In this document: piece by piece, positions 47,759-56,414 of the stretch | Numbering within the stretch: the stretch's first letter is position 1 | Layout: every line of letters begins with the position of its first letter | NCBI GenBank assembly: GCA_022561335.1 | Contig: JADFRL010000002.1 | Span: 1 to 57,898 of the forward strand | DNA length: 57,898 nucleotides | Direction: 5' to 3' | DNA from: Patescibacteria group bacterium | GTDB lineage: Bacteria > Patescibacteriota > Minisyncoccia > Phycocordibacterales > JACZSL01 | Made by a program: the position numbers and the translations under genes | Notes under the pieces: generated by a model | Database searches by the model: none | What the model was told of the DNA's origin: nothing | What the model saw: only the letters and a program-made list of their open reading frames with translations

Positions 47759-48349
47759 ATGAAATCAAAGAAACATAGCGATAAATCAAAAGTTGACAAG
47801 AAGAATAAAAGAGAGTATAGTTCTGACGAGGAGTTTGATGTTTTGGACATTGATGAGAAGTCAGGTGAGGCCGTAGCTAAGTTGAAGCAGATGCTTAAAG
47901 AGTGCCAGCAAGAACGGAGGGAATTCCTTGATGGATGGCAGCGCAGCAAAGCAGAGCTTATCAATGCCCGAAAGCAGGATGTCGAGCAAAATAAAAAAGC
48001 TTTCCTGCGTATACAGGAAGATTTTATACTTCGACTACTTCCTATACTCGATAGTTTTGACATGGCATTTGCTGATACAAAAGAGGCGGTAAAAGTTGAC
48101 AGCGATTGGGTAGTTGGAGTCCAAAATATTCACTCTCAATTAAAGGCTTTCCTGAGTTCAGTCGGTGTCAGTACTATAGAGCAGATTGGGGAACCGTTTG
48201 ACCCAAAGAAACATGACTCAGCGGAAACCGTTTTGACAAAAAAAAGAGAAGAAGACGGATTGATTGTCGAGGTGCTTCAGAAGGGATATGTTTTTGGTGA
48301 CACTATTGTTCGAGCAGCTCGAGTACGTGTGGCCGAATTTAATGCATAA
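47759..48349 (+). CDS. grpE: Nucleotide exchange factor GrpE
   Basis: GrpE releases ADP from DnaK. The 196-residue protein has a charged N-terminal tail, the long coiled-coil helix (about 55-110, LKECQQERREFLDGWQRSKAEL) and the C-terminal beta domain with VGVSTIEQIGEPFDPKKHDS and GYVFGDTIVRAARVRV. I start it at the ATG at 47759; an in-frame start at 47732 lacks support. It opens the grpE-dnaK-dnaJ chaperone group. No HrcA gene and no CIRCE operator are visible. Confidence 0.94.
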   Translation: MKSKKHSDKSKVDKKNKREYSSDEEFDVLDIDEKSGEAVAKLKQMLKECQQERREFLDGWQRSKAELINARKQDVEQNKKAFLRIQEDFILRLLPILDSFDMAFADTKEAVKVDSDWVVGVQNIHSQLKAFLSSVGVSTIEQIGEPFDPKKHDSAETVLTKKREEDGLIVEVLQKGYVFGDTIVRAARVRVAEFNA

Positions 48350-48393
48350 ATTATAAAGACAGTTGAATAAAGGTAATTAAGTAATATATAAAT

Positions 48394-50325
48394 ATGGGAA
48401 AAATTATCGGAATAGATTTAGGAACCACTAACTCTGCCGTAGCAGTTATCGAAGGTGGTGAGCCAAAAATAATTGAGAATGCCGAAGGAGCGCGAACCAC
48501 GCCTTCAGTAGTGGCGCTTTCGAAAGCCGGAGAAAATCTCTCGGGGCTTATTGCAAAACGACAAGCGGTGACCAATCCACAAAATACCATCTCTGGGATA
48601 AAACGATTTATAGGACATCGTTTCGACGAAAAAGCAGTACAGAAGGAAAAGAAAATTGTGCCGTACGCTGTTAAAAAAGCTTCTGATGGGGGAGTACTCG
48701 TTGTCATGGGAGATAAAGATTATCGTCCGGAAGAAATTTCAGCAATGATTCTACAGAAATTGAAGCGAGATGCCGAGGCAAAAATAGGGGAAACAATTAC
48801 TGAGGCTGTCATTACGGTTCCGGCGTACTTCAACGATGCTCAACGAAAAGCAACTAAAGATGCGGGAAGCATTGCGGGTCTCGATGTCAAGAGAATAATA
48901 AATGAACCTACAGCAGCCGCTCTGGCCTATGGCTTCAACAAGAAAAAGGACGAGAAGATAGTGGTGTTTGATTTTGGCGGCGGAACTTTTGATATCTCTG
49001 TGCTTGAGGTGGGGGATGACGTTATTGAAGTGAAATCGACTGATGGTGATTATCGTATGGGAGGCAAGGATATTGATCAGAATATAATTCGCTGGATTGC
49101 AGATGAATTTAAAAAGGAGTCCGGCATAGATATAACGACTGATCCTTTGGCCCTACAGCGTCTGGATGAAGCAGCGGAAAAAGCTAAACACGAACTCTCT
49201 ACGACTACTGAGACAGAGATAAATATACCGTTTATTACTTCCGACGCCTCTGGTCCTAAACATCTGTTGCTCAAAATGAGCCGGGCAACCCTTGAAGAAC
49301 TGGCACGTGATTATATCGATCGTTCAATTAAAATAACAAAGAGAGCTATGGAGAGTTCTTCATTTAGCATATCCGATATTGATGAAATAATTCTTGTGGG
49401 AGGACAGACGCGAATGCCGGCTATTCAGAAGGCTGTAAAGGATTACTTTGGAAAGGAGCCTAATCAGACAATTAACCCCGACGAAGTGGTAGCTATGGGA
49501 GCAGCCATTCAAGCAGGAATATTCCAGGGAGACGTGAAAGATATTTTGCTTCTCGACGTCATTCCTCTTTCCTTGAGTATAGAAACTCTTGGAAGTGTCT
49601 CTACAAAACTTATTGAACGCAATACTACCATCCCGACTTCAAAGACTCAGACGTTTTCAACTGCAGCCGATAATCAGACATCGGTTGAAATTCATGTTAT
49701 TCAGGGAGAGCGAGCTATGGCGGTTGACAACAAAAGTCTTGGGAGATTCATTCTCGACGGTATTCCCCCATCTGCACGAGGCATGCCTCAGATAGCGGTG
49801 ACCTTTGATATAGATGCAGATGGTATTTTGAGCGTTACAGCAAAAGATAAAGCATCCGGAAAAGAGCAATCAATTCGCATTGAAGCCCAATCCAGTTTAA
49901 CTGAAGAAGAGATCGAGCGCATGAAGAGGGATGCTGAGTCACACGTGGAGGAAGATAAAAAAATAAAGGAAACAACGGAAGCTCGGAATCTTGCTGATCA
50001 GCTTGTCTATACTGCCGAAAAATCTATAAAAGATAATGCAGATAAAATTTCAGGGGAATTAAAGAAAACGGTTCAAGAGAAAATCAAAGCTGTTAAAAGT
50101 GTAAAGGATGGTGAAGATAGGGAAGCCATCAAAGAGGCTACGGAGGCTTTATCTTCGCAGCTTCAGAAGATAGGTGAGGCGGTCTATGAGAAAGCTCAAC
50201 CCCAACCAGGCGCCAAAGGAACAGAAGATTCCAACTCAGATAACAGTATTCGTGATGCTGAATTTAAGGAGAAAGACGGCGAAGGAGACGGCGGAAACTC
50301 TGACAGCAACACTGATAAAAAATAA
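48394..50325 (+). CDS. dnaK: Chaperone DnaK (Hsp70)
   Basis: The 643-residue protein has the ATPase domain ([39 protein letters not shown]), the linker DVLLLD-type segment (here [16 protein letters not shown]) and the substrate-binding domain with lid. The C-terminal tail is long, acidic and Gly/Ser/Asn-rich and lacks the EEVD motif, as is usual in bacteria. It works with GrpE upstream and DnaJ downstream. Confidence 0.97.
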   Translation: MGKIIGIDLGTTNSAVAVIEGGEPKIIENAEGARTTPSVVALSKAGENLSGLIAKRQAVTNPQNTISGIKRFIGHRFDEKAVQKEKKIVPYAVKKASDGGVLVVMGDKDYRPEEISAMILQKLKRDAEAKIGETITEAVITVPAYFNDAQRKATKDAGSIAGLDVKRIINEPTAAALAYGFNKKKDEKIVVFDFGGGTFDISVLEVGDDVIEVKSTDGDYRMGGKDIDQNIIRWIADEFKKESGIDITTDPLALQRLDEAAEKAKHELSTTTETEINIPFITSDASGPKHLLLKMSRATLEELARDYIDRSIKITKRAMESSSFSISDIDEIILVGGQTRMPAIQKAVKDYFGKEPNQTINPDEVVAMGAAIQAGIFQGDVKDILLLDVIPLSLSIETLGSVSTKLIERNTTIPTSKTQTFSTAADNQTSVEIHVIQGERAMAVDNKSLGRFILDGIPPSARGMPQIAVTFDIDADGILSVTAKDKASGKEQSIRIEAQSSLTEEEIERMKRDAESHVEEDKKIKETTEARNLADQLVYTAEKSIKDNADKISGELKKTVQEKIKAVKSVKDGEDREAIKEATEALSSQLQKIGEAVYEKAQPQPGAKGTEDSNSDNSIRDAEFKEKDGEGDGGNSDSNTDKK

Positions 50326-50580
50326 ATAGTATATTGCACAGCTATCGTTGATTTTTTGATAGGGTTTGCAATAATAGCAGTAGGCTTATTAGCGACACAG
50401 AACGAGCGAAATGGAGAAGTTTCACTTTTTCATTTCCGAGCCGAGCCTGCCTGCGCAGGCAGGGAGCTCATAATAGGTAAATACCCGAGAAAAGGTGCAT
50501 TGCACTTTTCTCTCTAACTACAAGACGGTATAAGCAAGAGGGCTTGCCCTAAGGGACCTTTACTACTCTAATTAATCGCA
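50326..50580. other. Hairpin-rich gap between dnaK and dnaJ
   Basis: The 255 bases hold no gene but several inverted repeats: GAAATG/CATTTC near 50408-50440, the palindrome CCTGCCTGCGCAGGCAGG at about 50448-50465, GAGAAAAGGTGC/GCACTTTTCTC near 50490-50515 and GGGCTTGCCC near 50539. A processing or attenuation role in the chaperone operon is possible, or these may simply be mobile repeats. Confidence 0.5.
50448..50465. repeat. CCTGCCTGCGCAGGCAGG palindrome
   Basis: A fully self-complementary 18-mer, nearly the same as the palindrome at about 9792-9809. It is a probable member of a dispersed intergenic repeat family. Confidence 0.7.
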
Positions 50581-51639
50581 ATGTCAAAAGATTATTATAC
50601 AATTCTTGGGGTGCAAAAAAGTGCCAATGCCGAAGAAATTAAGAAGGCATTTCGAAAGCTTGCACATAAATATCATCCGGATAAAAACAACGGCGACCTG
50701 GTAAAATTCAAAGAAATAAGTGAAGCGTATAGCGTCCTGTCGAATGAGAAACGCCGGGCTGAATATGATTCGTACGGCCGTGTGTTCAATGAAGGAGGAG
50801 GATCTCCATTTGAGGGATTTGATTTTTCAAGTGCAGGGTTCAATGCTCAAGATTTTGCCAACATTGATTTCTCTGATATATTTGGGGATATTTTTGGAGG
50901 TGCGCGAAGTAGAATACGACGTGGACGTGACATTTCGATTGACATCGAGCTTACGTTGAGAGAGGCTATCTTTGGAGGTGAAAAGCGTGTGCTGATTACA
51001 AAGGTTTCCCTTTGCGGCACCTGCAGTGGCAGTGGCGCCAAGATAGAGACCGAACTGGGCACCTGTACCGTCTGCAATGGCAAGGGAAATATCCATGAAA
51101 ATAAACGTTCTCTGCTGGGCACCTTTACTACCATGAGGGCGTGTGGAGCGTGCTATGGGAAAGGTACGGTACCTAAACAGAAGTGTTCAGCATGCAAGGG
51201 GCATGGCGTGCTCAGAAAAGAAGAAGAAATTATTATCGCCGTGCCTGCAAATATAAACGACGGAGAGATGGTCCGCATGAGCGGGGCAGGCGAAGCTGTC
51301 TCTGCAGGAACGCCAGGAGACCTTTATGTTAAGCTTCACGTTGAGAGTGACCCTCGCTTTAGGCGTGAGGGACACAATATAGTAACCAATCTTACCATTA
51401 AACTGACCGACGCAATGCTTGGCAAAGAGTATACCGTTCCGTCTTTTGATGGGGATCTCTCAGTTAAAATTCCATCAGGCGCAACGCCAGGTGAGATGCT
51501 CCGAGTGCGCGGCAAAGGAGCTCCAAAAGGAGGCGGTCAGCGCGGAGATCTTCTTATAAAAGTAAACATAACACTTCCCAAGAAATTATCACGAAAAGCA
51601 AGAAGACTTGTTGAGGAACTGCAAAACGAAGGAATTTAA
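50581..51639 (+). CDS. dnaJ: Chaperone DnaJ (Hsp40)
   Basis: The 352-residue type I J protein has the J domain with HPD (in KYHPDKNN), a Gly/Phe-rich linker (about 68-110), four zinc-finger repeats (CGTCSGSG, CTVCNGKG, CGACYGKG, CSACKGHG) and the C-terminal beta-barrel substrate domains. It stimulates DnaK and delivers clients. It lies 255 bases after dnaK, with inverted repeats in between. Confidence 0.96.
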   Translation: MSKDYYTILGVQKSANAEEIKKAFRKLAHKYHPDKNNGDLVKFKEISEAYSVLSNEKRRAEYDSYGRVFNEGGGSPFEGFDFSSAGFNAQDFANIDFSDIFGDIFGGARSRIRRGRDISIDIELTLREAIFGGEKRVLITKVSLCGTCSGSGAKIETELGTCTVCNGKGNIHENKRSLLGTFTTMRACGACYGKGTVPKQKCSACKGHGVLRKEEEIIIAVPANINDGEMVRMSGAGEAVSAGTPGDLYVKLHVESDPRFRREGHNIVTNLTIKLTDAMLGKEYTVPSFDGDLSVKIPSGATPGEMLRVRGKGAPKGGGQRGDLLIKVNITLPKKLSRKARRLVEELQNEGI

Positions 51640-51671
51640 TCGCTCTTAATTATAAATGCGCATAATGGAAT

Positions 51672-52199
51672 ATGGAATTCGGCTTTTCCACATTAGCACA
51701 GAGCGCACGAGCATATACTGCCACCACTTCAATTGAATTAATGCTGTTTGGTGGGATTTTCCTATTAATGCTTGCCTGGGGACTTGCATATGGAAAGTAT
51801 AGACTCAGCACTTTGATTATTTCTTTATATGCGGGTCTGACGCCATTCTTGCTGTTTCCTTATATCGATTCCGTCCCGTGGAATCCGGGACTACTTTTTA
51901 ATAAAATTGAAGTGCTGCCTGTGGTGTTATTCGCAGTTTTAGTTTTCTTTATATATTTCACACTAGTACCAATAATTGAATGTCAATTTTCTCGTGGGAA
52001 AATAAGAAGGTGGTTTGAAGCGGCAGTCTTAAGCCTTTCTACGACAATAACTCTCACAGCATCTCTTTATTATATTGGCATTTCTCAAACTATCATCGCA
52101 CCGCAATCACTTTTAGACTCTCTTTTCTTGGAGCCAGTCTATCTTTTCTGGTGGTTTTTAATTCCTCTTGTAGGACTGTATATCACAAAAGACTCTTAA
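51672..52199 (+). CDS. Multi-pass membrane protein, unknown function
   Basis: The 175-residue protein has about five hydrophobic helices (about 20-40, 44-65, 78-101, 112-132, 148-172). Two charged residues, in NKIEV, sit at a loop; no motif identifies it. The topology, with an N-terminal outside segment rich in Ser/Thr, resembles CvpA-like or other small membrane proteins without clear match. It starts 32 bases after dnaJ and ends six bases before the acyltransferase gene, so it is probably translated with the latter. Confidence 0.6.
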   Translation: MEFGFSTLAQSARAYTATTSIELMLFGGIFLLMLAWGLAYGKYRLSTLIISLYAGLTPFLLFPYIDSVPWNPGLLFNKIEVLPVVLFAVLVFFIYFTLVPIIECQFSRGKIRRWFEAAVLSLSTTITLTASLYYIGISQTIIAPQSLLDSLFLEPVYLFWWFLIPLVGLYITKDS

Positions 52200-52205
52200 T
52201 AATAT

Positions 52206-52889
52206 ATGAATAAACTGTATTTTATTTCACCCTTGATCTTACAGACTGCTATTTGGCCGATTACATGGCTTCTTTTTAATTTTTTTCTGCATCTTAAGAT
52301 ACAAGGACTGGAGAACTTCAAGCACCTTCCGCGCGGCGTTATTTTTGCTTCAAATCACTCAAGTGAATGGGATGTTATTTTGATACCCGCAAGTCTTCCT
52401 TTTTTATCTTCCTTTATGCCGATGTTTTACGTAGCAAGTGAAGACAAGGAATTTAAACATCCTAGATTTGGTTGGAAAAAGTATCTATACGGAGGTTTCT
52501 TTTTTAAAGCTTGGGGGGCATATCCAATAACGAAGGGGAAGCAAAACTACGACAGTGCGCTTAAGACTCACATTCGACTCTTACAGCAAAAGCGGAGCCT
52601 GTCAGTTTTTCCAGAAGGCGGAATACGTTCAGATAACATACCGCAAACTGCACATGGAGGGGTTTCGTTTCTCGCTCATAAAACGGGGGTCCCTATAATA
52701 CCTGTTGCAATAAACGGCATATCCAAGATTACATGTACAGAATTTATTTTACGAAAACGAGACGTAACAATTTACTTTGGAAAACCACTATACTCAAAAG
52801 ATATTTTTGATGACTCAAAAAATGTGAATATTCGAGACTATAAAGATGCCGCCAAAAGAGTGATGAAAGGTATATATAATCAAGTGTAA
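52206..52889 (+). CDS. plsC: PlsC-type 1-acyl-glycerol-3-phosphate acyltransferase
   Basis: The 227-residue membrane-bound protein carries the acyltransferase HX4D box (H51, D56 in SNHSSEWDV) and FPEGG (135-139), the phosphate-binding motif, then VPIIPVAINGI. It has an N-terminal membrane helix (about 10-30). PlsC adds the second acyl chain to lysophosphatidate. Many CPR bacteria lack complete lipid synthesis, so this enzyme may remodel imported lipids; which acyl donor it uses is unknown. Confidence 0.88.
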   Translation: MNKLYFISPLILQTAIWPITWLLFNFFLHLKIQGLENFKHLPRGVIFASNHSSEWDVILIPASLPFLSSFMPMFYVASEDKEFKHPRFGWKKYLYGGFFFKAWGAYPITKGKQNYDSALKTHIRLLQQKRSLSVFPEGGIRSDNIPQTAHGGVSFLAHKTGVPIIPVAINGISKITCTEFILRKRDVTIYFGKPLYSKDIFDDSKNVNIRDYKDAAKRVMKGIYNQV

Positions 52890-52998
52890 AAGTTCAATCG
52901 GGAGTATATTTTTTAACATAACAACTTTTATCTTGTTCTACAAGGAATAAGTTATAATATTGTTACTACTCAATCGTATGTAGCTAAGTAATCAATAT

Positions 52999-53874
52999 AT
53001 GGAACCTATCGTTGATAAAGATCCACATCTTAATTATGAAGTTAACACTGTATTTAAAAAAGTACTTAATGTTTTTCTTATCCCTGTATTAAATGCTATT
53101 CCGTCTTCTTTTCAAAAATATATAAAAAAAACACATAAATCAGCTGAAGAAATTATTGAACACGCAACAACCCATCAAGCACTTGAAGTGTTATATAGAA
53201 AAGGTGATGAAAAGTATTCCAAGTCACTCTTCCACAGATTTTTCCATACAGTATGGTTCAATACAAATAACTCAAAAGCTGTAAGAAATCGCCTGCGGCT
53301 CACAAAAAGAGAAATAAAACGGTGTATTGATACATTAATAACTCAACGTAAAGATATACATATTTTAAGTATTGCTTCTGGCTCAGCTCGTTCTATAATC
53401 GAAGTACTTGCTGATATTAGGAACTATAATGGTGTCCTCGTGTCAGTTACTTTTTTAGACAAAGACCCTGTTGCACTCGAATACAGTAAGAATCTTGCCA
53501 AAGAACTTGATACAGTATTTGACTTAACATGGACAAACAGTACAGTGAATAATTTTTTTAATAATCTCACTGCAGCGCAGAAATTCAATATTATAGAAAT
53601 GGTGGGGCTAGTAGATTATTTCGACAATAACAAAACTACGTTAATCTTCTCATCCATATTTGATCACCTTGATGTTAACGGATTTTTAGTTACCGCCAAC
53701 ATCAATCATAATAGCGAGCAGAAATTTGTAACTGATGCTGTCGGATGGAAAATGAAATATAGATCTGCAGAATATCTTGCCGTGCTCATCACTAAAGCTG
53801 GATTTAATTCCGACAAGATGGATATATATTATGAACCCTTAAAAATACATTGTGTTATTACAGCATCTAAATAA
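52999..53874 (+). CDS. Class I SAM-dependent methyltransferase
   Basis: The 291-residue protein has a Rossmann methyltransferase fold: motif I ILSIASGSARS (122-132), an acidic residue at the end of strand 2 (FLDKDP, D154) for the SAM ribose and later strands FNIIEMVGLVDYF and GFLVTANIN. The N-terminal 100 residues are helical and may bind the substrate. The pattern is like methyltransferases acting on lipids or small molecules; the substrate is unknown. A TATAAT at 52953-52958 precedes it, and the next gene, a sensor kinase, begins three bases after its stop. Confidence 0.78.
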   Translation: MEPIVDKDPHLNYEVNTVFKKVLNVFLIPVLNAIPSSFQKYIKKTHKSAEEIIEHATTHQALEVLYRKGDEKYSKSLFHRFFHTVWFNTNNSKAVRNRLRLTKREIKRCIDTLITQRKDIHILSIASGSARSIIEVLADIRNYNGVLVSVTFLDKDPVALEYSKNLAKELDTVFDLTWTNSTVNNFFNNLTAAQKFNIIEMVGLVDYFDNNKTTLIFSSIFDHLDVNGFLVTANINHNSEQKFVTDAVGWKMKYRSAEYLAVLITKAGFNSDKMDIYYEPLKIHCVITASK

Positions 53875-53877
53875 TTT

Positions 53878-55482
53878 ATGGAAATATTTGCAATTTCGGG
53901 ACTTATAAATGGAATCGTTGCACTTGGTTTTGGTACTCTAGTCTTTTTTAAAAACAGTAAGGCATTGATAAATGTCTTATTTTTCCTTATGACGTTAGCT
54001 CTTACACTTTGGGCGTTTAGTTATTGGCAGTGGATGTCTAGTGGTGATGCTACAACGGCAATTTTTTGGGTAAGAGTACTATCGATTGGTTCACTTCTTA
54101 TTCCTGTCTTTTTCTTTCATTGGGTATTAGCAGTATTAAAAGAGATACGCGGTGTAAAAAAAATAGTCCTTGTATTTGCATACGTATTCGTATTAGCAAG
54201 TTTATCTTTTTCTTTTTCTCAATATTTTATCATAGACGTAGAACAAAAATTATATTTTCGTTTTTGGCCAAACCCGGGAATTGTTTATACTCTTTATTTC
54301 TTTGTTATATATATTGGTCTTATACTTTACTCTCTGTACTTACTCATAGCTCGCTTTCTTACTTCAGTTGGAGAACATAAAAACCAAATCCTATACATTA
54401 TTTTAGGAGCTATCTTTGGTTTCGGAGGTGGTTTGAGCAACTTTTTTTTGTGGTATGACATTCCCATACCCCCCTATGGCAATTTCTTAGTTGTTTTATT
54501 CCCTTTCTTTCTTAGTTACTCAATAGTTAAATATCGCTTTTTTAATATAAAGACGATTGCTACTGAGATTTTAGTTGTCTTTATCCTTATCACACTTTTT
54601 ATACAAATCTTACTTGCAAACTCATTATTCGAGATGATACTGCGGGGAACTTTTTTTACTCTTGTTGCAATTCTTGGATATCTTCTAATACAAAGCGTAT
54701 ATCGAGAAGTACAGACACGTGAAGAAATTGAAATGCTTGCAGAGGATCTTGAAAAGGCAAATGTGCGTCTGAAAGAGCTTGATCGTCTTAAATCAGAATT
54801 TGTTTCCATTGCTTCCCATCAATTACGGAGCCCTCTCACTTCCATAGGGGGATATGCATCACTTATCCTTGAAGGCTCATTTGGAGAGGTTTCAAAAGCA
54901 GTTAAAGAAGCGGTAAAGAAAATTTTTGACTCAAGCGGCCTCATGATGACTTCTGTTCAGGATTTCCTTGATGTGTCTCGCATTGAACAAGGCAAAATGG
55001 ACTACCATTTTGAAATTTTTGATATAAGGAAATTGACTGAGCTTGTCGTAGAAGAGTTGCGCCCCACAGCTCAAAAAAAGGGTCTTACCCTCTCTTTCAA
55101 CGCAAGTGAAAATGGTAGGTATAATATCAAGGCTGACTACAGCAAAATAAAACAGGTTTTGAACAACTTAATAGATAATGCGATAAAGTACACTGTGAAA
55201 GGCTCCGTAACTGTTGGTGTGTCTAAAAAGGAGGAGAGTAAAAAGGTGCTTATAGCAATTGCAGATACTGGAATGGGAATATCAAAAGAAACATTACCGA
55301 AACTGTTTGATAAATTTGTGCGCGCACGCAATGCCAATACTGTAAATGTTACTGGCACGGGACTTGGCTTGTACGTTGTAAAGGAGATGATCAAAGCCCA
55401 TAAAGGAAAAGTCTGGGCAGAATCAGATGGGGAGGGAAGTGGAGCTACTTTCTATGTAGAACTCAATGCCCATCAAGATTGA
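53878..55482 (+). CDS. Sensor histidine kinase with seven-helix N-terminal sensor
   Basis: The 534-residue kinase begins with about seven membrane helices (to about residue 218), the arrangement of the 7TM histidine-kinase sensor domain, plus two more helices (about 229-247 and 255-272). A coiled coil (276-302), HisKA with H314 (SIASHQLRSPL) and a HATPase_c domain with N box, DTGMGI and GTGLGLYVV follow. No receiver gene is adjacent, so it is an orphan here; the three receivers at 2704-3870 are candidates only by their lack of output domains. It is coupled to the methyltransferase gene. Confidence 0.92.
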   Translation: MEIFAISGLINGIVALGFGTLVFFKNSKALINVLFFLMTLALTLWAFSYWQWMSSGDATTAIFWVRVLSIGSLLIPVFFFHWVLAVLKEIRGVKKIVLVFAYVFVLASLSFSFSQYFIIDVEQKLYFRFWPNPGIVYTLYFFVIYIGLILYSLYLLIARFLTSVGEHKNQILYIILGAIFGFGGGLSNFFLWYDIPIPPYGNFLVVLFPFFLSYSIVKYRFFNIKTIATEILVVFILITLFIQILLANSLFEMILRGTFFTLVAILGYLLIQSVYREVQTREEIEMLAEDLEKANVRLKELDRLKSEFVSIASHQLRSPLTSIGGYASLILEGSFGEVSKAVKEAVKKIFDSSGLMMTSVQDFLDVSRIEQGKMDYHFEIFDIRKLTELVVEELRPTAQKKGLTLSFNASENGRYNIKADYSKIKQVLNNLIDNAIKYTVKGSVTVGVSKKEESKKVLIAIADTGMGISKETLPKLFDKFVRARNANTVNVTGTGLGLYVVKEMIKAHKGKVWAESDGEGSGATFYVELNAHQD

Positions 55483-55600
55483 CAAAATTAGTTCCTTCTA
55501 TAATGCTTTAAAATAAGTGCCTGAAACATTATTCGTATCACTTGATAAGGAATGAGCAAAGAAAAATGATATTCGAGAAAGTCCGCTCAGGCGCGCGTAT

Positions 55601-56053
55601 TTGCTTCTAAACGTGAATAATCCAACTGAACTTTTCAATACATATTTGATAGAAGATCAGAAAATAGTTACATCTAAAATTTCTGATTATCATGATCCAA
55701 AACTTATTACAAACAAAGTAAGAAGCATATTAGAAAAGGTTGATGCTCGTAAGATAACAAAGGAAGAGCAACACGAACGGCGCTTAATATTATGGCTCTG
55801 GTATCACCACGCGATCAGCTATGCCGTGTGGGGATATAAAGATAAAAGACGAGCTCAGAAATACTCATCATTGGCTCTTAAATACCATCCTACGAATCAT
55901 CCCAATAAAATTACTCGCTTATTATATTTACTCGTACGTGATCGATTTGCAGAGGCAAATACATGGGCAAAAACTATCAAAAAAGAAAATTTAGGGCGTA
56001 CAACTGCATTTAAATTATTGAAATTCTACAAAAAAGGAGGATTTTTTAATTAA
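55601..56053 (+). CDS. Hypothetical protein, paralogue A beside the graspetide precursor
   Basis: The roughly 150-residue soluble protein is helical. It shares with the protein at 56415 the blocks LWxWYHHAISxAVWxYxDxxxAQ and NHPNKITRLLYxLVxDxxAEAxTW, over about 110 residues, and so is a clear paralogue. The WYHHAIS motif with its His pair is very conserved between them. The pattern of paired helices resembles TPR-like repeats; no catalytic role is apparent. The frame opens with TTG at 55601; a GTG at 55613 is an alternative. Link to the neighbouring peptide is by position only. Confidence 0.7.
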   Translation: MLLNVNNPTELFNTYLIEDQKIVTSKISDYHDPKLITNKVRSILEKVDARKITKEEQHERRLILWLWYHHAISYAVWGYKDKRRAQKYSSLALKYHPTNHPNKITRLLYLLVRDRFAEANTWAKTIKKENLGRTTAFKLLKFYKKGGFFN

Positions 56054-56064
56054 AAATGCCTAAC

Positions 56065-56093
56065 TTTACTGTATTCAGAGTTTGTAGTATTCT
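56065..56093 (+). promoter_or_regulatory. Promoter of the graspetide precursor
   Basis: TTTACT (56065-56070) and TATTCT (56088-56093) are 17 bases apart; each matches four of six consensus positions. Transcription would begin near 56100, at the foot of a hairpin. Confidence 0.5.
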
Positions 56094-56098
56094 GCAGA

Positions 56099-56119
56099 CA
56101 GAGCTGTAACTTAGCTCTG
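56099..56119 (+). promoter_or_regulatory. Leader hairpin before the precursor's ribosome binding site
   Basis: CAGAGCT (56099-56105) pairs perfectly with AGCTCTG (56113-56119). It would lie at the 5' end of the message, upstream of the ribosome binding site, and may stabilise it. Confidence 0.5.
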
Positions 56120-56149
56120 CTAATTAACCTGAAAGGAGGTGATCTCTTA

Positions 56150-56308
56150 ATGAAAGACATTAAAGAGTTCGAAATAAACGAACGCACACCGCTTATGCTA
56201 CGGCGGATCGAGGAGAAGCCAGCGGTGACTCACCCAACCACGAACAACATGACGGTTGTGACGACTCCAGGTATGGAGCCCGAAATGCATGACCAAAAGG
56301 AAGATTAA
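56150..56308 (+). CDS. Putative graspetide (microviridin-like RiPP) precursor peptide
   Basis: A 52-residue peptide. Its leader part has PLMLRRIE (14-21), which matches the microviridin leader motif PFFARFLE in spacing and in the Pro, Arg, aliphatic and Glu positions, followed by EKP. The tail is rich in hydroxyl donors (T27, T30, T31, T35, T38, T39) and then acidic acceptors (E43, E45, D48, E51, D52), as required for Thr-Glu/Asp ester links made by ATP-grasp ligases. The start at 56150 has AAAGGAGGTGATC (56132-56144), nearly a full complement of the 16S tail. A terminator follows, so it has its own short message. A ligase of the right family lies 660 bases downstream on the other strand. Confidence 0.72.
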   Translation: MKDIKEFEINERTPLMLRRIEEKPAVTHPTTNNMTVVTTPGMEPEMHDQKED

Positions 56309-56346
56309 CAGCGCGAAGGGTAGTTTTCTCCCTTTGTGCTCCAATA

Positions 56347-56376
56347 AAAGCCGCGATGAGTTTTCATCGCGGCTTT
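56347..56376 (+). terminator. Terminator of the precursor gene
   Basis: AAAGCCGCGATGA (56347-56359) pairs perfectly over 13 bases with TCATCGCGGCTTT (56364-56376), loop GTTT. Its outer sequence is almost the same as that of the terminator at 56933-56967. Confidence 0.85.
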
Positions 56377-56402
56377 ACTTATCAAATTATATTATGCTCT
56401 GC

Positions 56403-56408
56403 TATAAT
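56403..56408 (+). promoter_or_regulatory. -10 element of paralogue B, leaderless type
   Basis: TATAAT ends six bases before the ATG at 56415. A weak -35 (TTATCA, 56379-56384) lies 18 bases upstream. Confidence 0.5.
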
Positions 56409-56414
56409 CAAAAT

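Noticed and set aside
47679-48393. CIRCE heat-shock operator (TTAGCACTC-N9-GAGTGCTAA) near grpE-dnaK
   Set aside because: No such inverted repeat was found before grpE, dnaK or dnaJ.
56289-56414. Long start of paralogue B at 56289
   Set aside because: It would overlap the precursor gene and include its terminator; TATAAT just before 56415 supports the shorter form.
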